A DNA stretch of 64,000 bases from Oscillospiraceae bacterium. Its GTDB lineage: Bacteria; Bacillota; Clostridia; Oscillospirales; Ruminococcaceae. The position numbers were made by a program, and so were the translations under genes. Below are positions 58,838-64,000 of the stretch, in pieces. The DNA is taken from NCBI GenBank assembly GCA_016296505.1, contig JAEDJD010000007.1:27142-91141 (forward strand). The letters run 5' to 3'. Each line of letters starts with the position of its first letter. Position 1 is the first letter of the stretch. The notes under the pieces are model-generated. The model was not told the DNA's origin. It saw only the letters and a program-made list of their open reading frames with translations, and ran no database searches.

Positions 58838-60886
58838 ATGATACAATGCCCGAAATGCGGCGCAGAGTATACGGTATTGCCCGATGTCTGTGAAAAGTGT
58901 AAAACGCATTTTGCACCGACAGATGGTATTCCGGATCCCTTTGCTGCCGCGCTCCTGCAAGAACAGCGTTCCCGTGCGCAGCAGCATAAACTGCGTGAAG
59001 CCTACCTGAAACGCAGAAATGAACGGCTCGCTGAAATCCAGCCGGAACATCCGCCCCAAACTGAGCCTCAGCAAAAACAGTCCGCGAAAACCAGCAAATC
59101 AAAGAAAAAATCCAACCGCGGCGTAATTATAATATGGATTGCCGTTTTTCTGGTCATTGGACTGTTTATTTTAGCGTTCTTTGAGCTGTGGGGCGGCGTC
59201 AAGCAGAATCAATCAAAATCCAATCACTATGCGTTTTACCGACAGGACAGCACACTCTGGTTTTATCGGGATGACACCAGAGAAAAACATTTGCTGACAT
59301 CCGACTGCAACCCAAGCGACGTTCTGCCGGAGTCCTATCTCGAAAAAATGACGCAGGTTCACGCAGACGGCAGCCGCGTATACTATCCGCTGCATTTTTC
59401 GGACGATCAGTGTCAGATTGCCTGCCGGACGCTTTCGGAGCCGGAAAAGGAAACCGTCCTCATAGAAATCCCCCTGCAACCGAATGCCAGTTCATCCATC
59501 ATACAGACTGGACGCTTGAATGAACGGGAAGCGTTTCAGTTTACCGATATAATGCCGCCCTATATCGTAAAGGGAGATACTGTATTTTATGTCAACAGCG
59601 ACTATGCGCTTTGCCGCAAAGTCGCTGAACAGGACGCGGAAGTGCTGGCAGAAAATGTCATACGCTATTGGCAGATTTCCGGCAAGGACGGCATTTATTA
59701 TCTGGCGCCGGTCGATCATACGGAATCGTCTCAAACGCAACATACCATCACAAAGACAACTTCGTTAAAATCGACTCCGTGGAGTATAATAGAAGACAAC
59801 ATGGAACCCTGCAATTTGTATTACTGCCCGACATCCGGCGGAAGTGAATCTGCGTATCCAGAATATATGATTGAAAGCTGGGCTGTCCCCTATGCAGACA
59901 GCGATCGCTATTTTTATTTCTGGTGCAGGTCGCGTGATAATGGCACAAGCCTTTTCTTTCAGGCGGATCTGCTGCAGGGCTTTTGCACTCTGATCGAAGT
60001 CATTGAGAACGAATGGTCTCATTCGACGCTCCTCTGCGCCTATCCGGACGGTAGCTTTTACTACACAACTGACTTGTCGCCGCGGCATTCGCCAACAGAA
60101 AAAACTTTCCTGCATTTTTTCAATCGAAAACACGCGCGGGATTATGAATTATGCAGCTTATCAAACGATAGGCATTATTTCAGCACCGTTGACATCTGCC
60201 GCACAGAGCCTTACGCTGTCGTAAATATACATCCTTTTGAACCAATGCTGTTCTACTGCGAAAAAGCTGTCGAAGTAACCATGCCGTCGTCAGGCGCATT
60301 ATTCTATACCATAACAGCAACTTTTGATACACAGTATCCGACGCTGTATTTAAAAGCTTCTGATCACAGCGCCATGTCGACCAGTTCACACGTAGATGTT
60401 GTGATCACAGATCTGGAAGATGCAACGTGTCTTCTATATGCAATGCCAGACAAGGAAGCCCCTGTGACATTCCAGCAATCGCCATACCAGCTTACAAACG
60501 ATATGTATTTTGCCATTTATATACCAGACGACGTTACACCGGAACAAGAGTTGCTCTGCTGGAATCGCGCCAATAATCAACTGCTTCAATCCAATACGGA
60601 ACTTGGTATTTATGATACAATCCTCCGAAAAGAAGACGGTTTATTCTTCCATTCCGCTTCCGAAAATGCGATTTATGGCTATCGGAATCATCAATTTCAA
60701 AAACTGTCTGCCGAGAACAGCAAAATACATCACTATAGTTGGAAGCCGCTTACCGCCGATTCCTTTTTTGCGATTGATGCGACAAAGACGCTGACACTCT
60801 ATTTACCCCACTCGTCAATCACGATTGATACGGCTGATATGCTGTTCAGCGTTGGACAAATGCCGGGGACGTCTGCTGACAAATAA
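58838..60886 (+). CDS. Zinc-ribbon, single-pass membrane protein with large outer domain
   Basis: 682 aa. A zinc ribbon (QCPKCGAEYTVLPDVCEKCK) opens the protein, a basic charged region follows (about 45-100), then one membrane helix (about 103-124, GVIIIWIAVFLVIGLFILAF). The remaining 560 residues, outside, contain repeated short beta motifs with Tyr/Trp (SRVYYPLHFSDDQCQIAC, DGSFYYTTDL, PTLYLKASDHS), like a beta-propeller of the DUF5050 kind. Function unknown. AAAGAGGTG precedes the ATG. Confidence 0.7.
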   Translation: MIQCPKCGAEYTVLPDVCEKCKTHFAPTDGIPDPFAAALLQEQRSRAQQHKLREAYLKRRNERLAEIQPEHPPQTEPQQKQSAKTSKSKKKSNRGVIIIWIAVFLVIGLFILAFFELWGGVKQNQSKSNHYAFYRQDSTLWFYRDDTREKHLLTSDCNPSDVLPESYLEKMTQVHADGSRVYYPLHFSDDQCQIACRTLSEPEKETVLIEIPLQPNASSSIIQTGRLNEREAFQFTDIMPPYIVKGDTVFYVNSDYALCRKVAEQDAEVLAENVIRYWQISGKDGIYYLAPVDHTESSQTQHTITKTTSLKSTPWSIIEDNMEPCNLYYCPTSGGSESAYPEYMIESWAVPYADSDRYFYFWCRSRDNGTSLFFQADLLQGFCTLIEVIENEWSHSTLLCAYPDGSFYYTTDLSPRHSPTEKTFLHFFNRKHARDYELCSLSNDRHYFSTVDICRTEPYAVVNIHPFEPMLFYCEKAVEVTMPSSGALFYTITATFDTQYPTLYLKASDHSAMSTSSHVDVVITDLEDATCLLYAMPDKEAPVTFQQSPYQLTNDMYFAIYIPDDVTPEQELLCWNRANNQLLQSNTELGIYDTILRKEDGLFFHSASENAIYGYRNHQFQKLSAENSKIHHYSWKPLTADSFFAIDATKTLTLYLPHSSITIDTADMLFSVGQMPGTSADK

Positions 60887-60930
60887 AAAAAGGCTTGGAA
60901 ACGCCGTATGTCGGTTGTCTCCAAGCCTTC
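60885..60930. terminator. Shared terminator of the zinc-ribbon and AraC genes
   Basis: AAGGCTTGGA and TCCAAGCCTT; strongest U tract on the minus strand. Confidence 0.75.
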
Positions 60931-60944
60931 TGCTTTATGACAGA

Positions 60945-61790
60945 TCACTCCGCTTTTCTGACCGGTATCCAGATTTCGCAGTAATCCTCTGCCGGATTCT
61001 CATGCGGCATTTCCGGATAGGCTTCAACGCTGTAATCGCCTGCCGGCTGATACTCTCTGCTGTTCGGGAACCATTCGTCCCAGATGCACCGATTGGTACT
61101 TTGCAGCGTTTCCACAATCGGTCCGCGGCAGGGGAATATCGCCCATATGCCCGAAGGAATTGTCCGTGCTGTAAAGTCTTCCGGTATTTCCCTAAGCGGA
61201 CAGTAATCGTCGGCAATCAGATATTCAAAATCTGTTTTGCCTTTGCTCATACAAACGCCGTACATACCGCAGAGGCGCTCCGCGTCCGGACTCTGCATAT
61301 GCGCTGCCCAATATTTTGGGATCTCCTGATAGGATGTGTCATAGGAAAATGTCCTTGCTTTACCGATCACCGTAAAACAGGGCTTCTCAACAATTTTGTA
61401 CTCCATAACAGAACCGCCTTCCAATGTAATTTTGATTTGCAGCGGCGCAAACGCTTTCAAATGCACGCCGCGCTCCTTGGCAGCAGTCGGAGATACGCCG
61501 TGAAATTTTGTGAACGCTCTCGAAAAGCTGTCCTGCGATTCATAGCCGTATTTTAATGCAATGTCGAGCACTCTCGCGTCCGAGCGCGAAAGCGCCTGCG
61601 CGGCTGCGGAGAGCCTGCGGTTGCGAATATACTCGCCAACGGAAACGCCGCAGAGCGCATGAAAAATACGCTGAAAATAATACGGCGATACATACGCTTT
61701 CGCTGCGATTTCTTCGATTCGTACCGGCTCGGTCAGATTCGCTTCGATGTAGTCGATTGCGTTCCGGATGCCGTCAGCCCAACCGTTCAC
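60945..61790 (-). CDS. AraC-family regulator with GyrI-like effector domain
   Basis: 281 aa from a GTG. The AraC double HTH is N-terminal (RIEEIAAKAYVSPYYFQRIF, IALKYGYESQDSFSRAFTKF), followed by an AraC_E_bind/GyrI-like domain (about 125-281; YKIVEKPCFTVIGKARTFSY, GIWAIFPCRGP, EIWIPVRK). Proteins of this Rob/BmrR-like type bind hydrophobic drugs. The GTG at 61790 has AGGGGTGAG upstream; the frame is open further to 61895 without a better start. Confidence 0.85.
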   Translation of the reverse strand: MNGWADGIRNAIDYIEANLTEPVRIEEIAAKAYVSPYYFQRIFHALCGVSVGEYIRNRRLSAAAQALSRSDARVLDIALKYGYESQDSFSRAFTKFHGVSPTAAKERGVHLKAFAPLQIKITLEGGSVMEYKIVEKPCFTVIGKARTFSYDTSYQEIPKYWAAHMQSPDAERLCGMYGVCMSKGKTDFEYLIADDYCPLREIPEDFTARTIPSGIWAIFPCRGPIVETLQSTNRCIWDEWFPNSREYQPAGDYSVEAYPEMPHENPAEDYCEIWIPVRKAE

Positions 61791-61878
61791 GCAGCTTCTC
61801 ACCCCTTTCCCCTGCCTTGATTTCAGTATACCACAAATCAAAATACTGCGCCCGACTTTTTCTGCACAGCTCTGTCGT

Positions 61879-62340
61879 TCATATTTTTTCTGCACGACAC
61901 AGAATACAATATTGACGCAGCTTTTCTTTCAGCGCCTCATAACGCAACCGCTTTTCTTCTTTGGCAAAGTGAACTTCCCGCTGCTGTTCCGGACAATCCG
62001 TATAGCATAGCGCCTCATCGCCAAACTGCTCGCTCGTCAAATCAAATACGCAGTTCCCGACAACATTAAAACAATGATAATTGCCGTCCGGACGCAGAAT
62101 GCCGTATACCATGCCGCCAAAAATATCCTGCGCAAGAAACGCCGTAATCGAGCACTGTCCGAGCGTTGGATTCTCCGGACTCCATTTTTCTCGCATACGC
62201 GGCGCACAGCTTTCCGCAGACCAGATCTGCCTTAGAGCGTCATACAGCATACGCGGCGTCCGAATCTCCGGATAAACGGCAGCGGCGGAATCCATTGCGG
62301 AAACATCCGCATTCTCCCAACCGTAAAAATGATAGATCAT
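61879..62340 (-). CDS. YunG-like protein
   Basis: 153 aa. Similar to the Bacillus YunG family: LYDALRQIWSAESCAPRMRE, WSPENPTLGQCSITAFLAQD, YHCFNVVGNCVFDLTSEQFG. The conserved Gln-Cys and His suggest a papain-like fold, but no activity is established. The ATG at 62340 lies eight bases after AAAGGAG. It precedes the AraC gene by 88 bases on the same strand. Confidence 0.72.
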   Translation of the reverse strand: MIYHFYGWENADVSAMDSAAAVYPEIRTPRMLYDALRQIWSAESCAPRMREKWSPENPTLGQCSITAFLAQDIFGGMVYGILRPDGNYHCFNVVGNCVFDLTSEQFGDEALCYTDCPEQQREVHFAKEEKRLRYEALKEKLRQYCILCRAEKI

Positions 62341-62457
62341 CAAAATCGCTCCTTTCAGAATTGCTGCTTACAGTATATCACATCACACGTTTAAATTCAA
62401 TCAAATCGCGTGAAAAAGAGAAGCGCAGGCTGCATGGCCGCAAGATGCGTCGGATGC

Positions 62458-62486
62458 TTGACATTTTTGCAATTCTGATTTATAAT
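62458..62486 (+). promoter_or_regulatory. Consensus promoter of glyQS
   Basis: TTGACA (62458-62463), 17 bp, TATAAT (62481-62486). The leader is only about 30 bases, too short for a T-box. Confidence 0.8.
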
Positions 62487-62521
62487 AAGAAGAAGAGTAT
62501 ATGGAAAGGCGGTTATTCCGG

Positions 62522-63916
62522 ATGAATAATACAGAAAAACAAATGGACAAACTCGTTGCACTCTGTCAGGGTCGCGGCTTTGTTTATGCAGGCTCCGAAA
62601 TCTACGGCGGTCTCGCAAACACATGGGATTACGGTCCTCTTGGCGCAGAACTGAAAAACAACATCAAGAAGGCGTGGTGGCACTTCTTTGTGCAGGCAAA
62701 TCCGCATAATGTCGGTCTGGACAGCGCTATCCTGATGAATCCGCAGACTTGGGTTGCCTCCGGTCACCTTGGCGGTTTTTCTGATCCGCTTATGGACTGT
62801 AAGGACTGCAAAACCCGTCATCGCGCCGATAATCTCATCGAGGATTTCGATGGCACCAGCGTCGCTGGCTGGACCAATCAGCAGATGACAGATTATATCC
62901 GTGAAAAGGGCATCCCCTGTCCGAACTGCGGCAAATCCAATTTCACAGATATCCGTCAGTTCAACCTGATGTTCAAGACATTTCAGGGCGTAACCGAGGA
63001 CAGCAAAGCTGAACTCTATCTCCGTCCGGAAACGGCACAGGGTATCTTTGTCAATTTTGCAAACATTCAGCGTACAACACGCCGCAAGATTCCGTTTGGC
63101 GTTGGTCAAATCGGCAAATCTTTCCGCAACGAGATCACACCGGGTAACTTCATCTTCCGCGTCCGTGAATTTGAACAGATGGAACTGGAATTCTTCTGCA
63201 AGCCGGGCACTGATCTGGAATGGTTCCAGTATTGGCGCAGTTATTGCAAGGACTTTCTGCTGAAAATTGGTCTGAAAGAGGAAAACCTCCGTCTGCGTGA
63301 CCACTCTGCCGAAGAGCTTTGCTTCTATTCCAAGGCAACTACTGACTTTGAGTATCTGTTCCCGTTTGGCTGGGGCGAGCTTTGGGGCGTTGCCGACAGA
63401 ACCGATTACGATCTGACGCAGCATAGCAACACCTCCGGAAAAACGCTCGATTATTTTGATCCGGAGACCAATGAGCGCTATATTCCGTATGTCATTGAGC
63501 CGTCGCTCGGCGTTGAGAGACTGTTCCTCTCGATTCTGACCGAAGCCTATGACTGCGAAGTGCTCGGCACTGACGATAAAGGCAAAGAAGATGTCCGTAC
63601 CGTCATGCACTTCCACCCGATGCTTGCACCGTTCAAGTGTGCGGTTCTGCCGCTTTCCAAGAAGCTCTCCGAGAAAGCATACGAAGTCTATGAGATGCTC
63701 TCGCAGCATTTCATGGTTGATTTTGACGATACCGGTTCAATCGGCAAGCGCTATCGCCGTGAGGATGAAATCGGTACGCCGTTCTGCATCACCTACGATT
63801 TCGATACCGCGGAAAACGACAACTGCGTGACCGTTCGCGACCGTGATACCATGGAACAGGTTCGCATCCCGATCACAGAGCTTGTGTCTTACCTGAACGA
63901 TAAGATTCACTATTGA
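62522..63916 (+). CDS. glyQS: Glycine--tRNA ligase, dimeric type
   Basis: 464 aa, class II synthetase of the alpha2 (eukaryote/archaea-like) form common in Firmicutes. Motifs: GFVYAGSEIYGGLANTWDYG, RPETAQGIFVNF (motif 2 region), FEQMELEFFC, and EPSLGVERLFLSIL (motif 3), with a C-terminal anticodon-binding domain. CKDCKTRH and CPNCGKSN form a zinc-binding insert. It charges tRNA-Gly. ATG 62522 follows GGAAAGGCGG; an ATG at 62501 is inside that site. Confidence 0.95.
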   Translation: MNNTEKQMDKLVALCQGRGFVYAGSEIYGGLANTWDYGPLGAELKNNIKKAWWHFFVQANPHNVGLDSAILMNPQTWVASGHLGGFSDPLMDCKDCKTRHRADNLIEDFDGTSVAGWTNQQMTDYIREKGIPCPNCGKSNFTDIRQFNLMFKTFQGVTEDSKAELYLRPETAQGIFVNFANIQRTTRRKIPFGVGQIGKSFRNEITPGNFIFRVREFEQMELEFFCKPGTDLEWFQYWRSYCKDFLLKIGLKEENLRLRDHSAEELCFYSKATTDFEYLFPFGWGELWGVADRTDYDLTQHSNTSGKTLDYFDPETNERYIPYVIEPSLGVERLFLSILTEAYDCEVLGTDDKGKEDVRTVMHFHPMLAPFKCAVLPLSKKLSEKAYEVYEMLSQHFMVDFDDTGSIGKRYRREDEIGTPFCITYDFDTAENDNCVTVRDRDTMEQVRIPITELVSYLNDKIHY

Positions 63917-64000
63917 AACATATGAAAACGTCCGATTCAGCGCAGATGAAATGCTCCCCTTTTGTTAGACAATGTGGTATAATAGAGATATACCGAATCA
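63917..64000. other. Right window edge, no gene
   Basis: A TATAAT at 63979-63984 hints at a promoter for a gene beyond the window; no good -35 was found. Confidence 0.4.

Noticed and set aside
62344..62521. T-box before glyQS
   Set aside because: The promoter at 62458-62486 leaves a leader of about 30 bases, and no AGGGTGGNACCGCG box is present.
1..64000. CRISPR arrays, tRNA or rRNA genes
   Set aside because: No regularly spaced repeats of 24-40 bases, no cas genes, and no TTCGANTC-type T-loop in a cloverleaf context were seen.

Overview
The window looks like chromosome of a Gram-positive, anaerobic, fibre-degrading gut or rumen bacterium of the Oscillospiraceae/Ruminococcaceae type (Ruminococcus-like). 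The evidence is three secreted enzymes carrying type I dockerins (GH30-CE1, a double CE12 esterase and GH16), a SigI/RsgI pair, a HydE maturase, sporulation-linked genes (gerW/ytfJ, dpaB) and AGGAGG-type ribosome binding sites with TTGACA-N17-TATAAT promoters. No rRNA, tRNA or CRISPR array was found. Species cannot be fixed from the sequence alone.

Layout. 0-6.4 kb: housekeeping genes (DUF1015, Nudix, pseudouridine synthase, a lipoprotein, GerW, DUF2953) and a GMP synthase that has only the ATP-pyrophosphatase half. 6.4-17.0 kb: an integrated mobilizable element lodged in the 3' end of guaA, with XRE repressor, excisionase, tyrosine integrase, MobC, a RepA-like ATPase with iterons, a candidate oriT and a MobV relaxase. 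Its AT-rich cargo is defensive: an Eco47II-type restriction-modification pair followed by a Thoeris system with one SIR2-SLOG effector (ThsA) and three TIR proteins. 17.2-26.7 kb: a membrane metallopeptidase, a SIMPL protein, a fused glycosyltransferase with a DUF4214 partner, RNase R and SecG (separated by a small regulator/membrane-protein cassette), and a RING-like membrane protein. 26.9-35.8 kb: a xylan enzyme (GH30-CBM-dockerin-CE1), NadA, an HD-GYP protein, a candidate small RNA on the minus strand and a pectin-type double CE12 esterase. 35.9-43.8 kb: dpaB, two separated remnants of dpaA flanking a 6.1 kb block with a sugar ABC transporter, and an AraC regulator. 44-49.9 kb: HydE, Tgt, a PP2C phosphatase and small genes. 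49.9-55.8 kb: GH16 with dockerin, a YjbR-like protein, sigI-rsgI and a Lys/Pro/Glu repeat protein. 56-58.6 kb: a decaying two-component locus. 58.8-64 kb: a zinc-ribbon membrane protein, an AraC regulator, a YunG-like protein and glycyl-tRNA synthetase.

How the parts fit. The dockerin enzymes point to a cellulosome acting on acetylated and feruloylated xylan, pectin and beta-1,3-glucan; the ABC importer, the AraC regulator and SigI/RsgI would feed or control this. The candidate small RNA at 32.9-33.0 kb has C-rich segments complementary to the ribosome binding sites of both the GH30 and the CE12 genes. The guaA element layers defence (restriction plus NAD-depleting abortive infection) on a transferable chassis. 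Several genes are decaying: dpaA, a sensor kinase with an in-frame amber codon, and three small membrane-protein genes with single-base frameshifts.

The observations I consider most worth following are the three-TIR Thoeris locus, the palindrome shared by the element's repressor region and its right attachment end, the small RNA, and the split dpaA with inverted repeats at its breakpoints. All functions are inferred from motifs read by eye; no database search was run.
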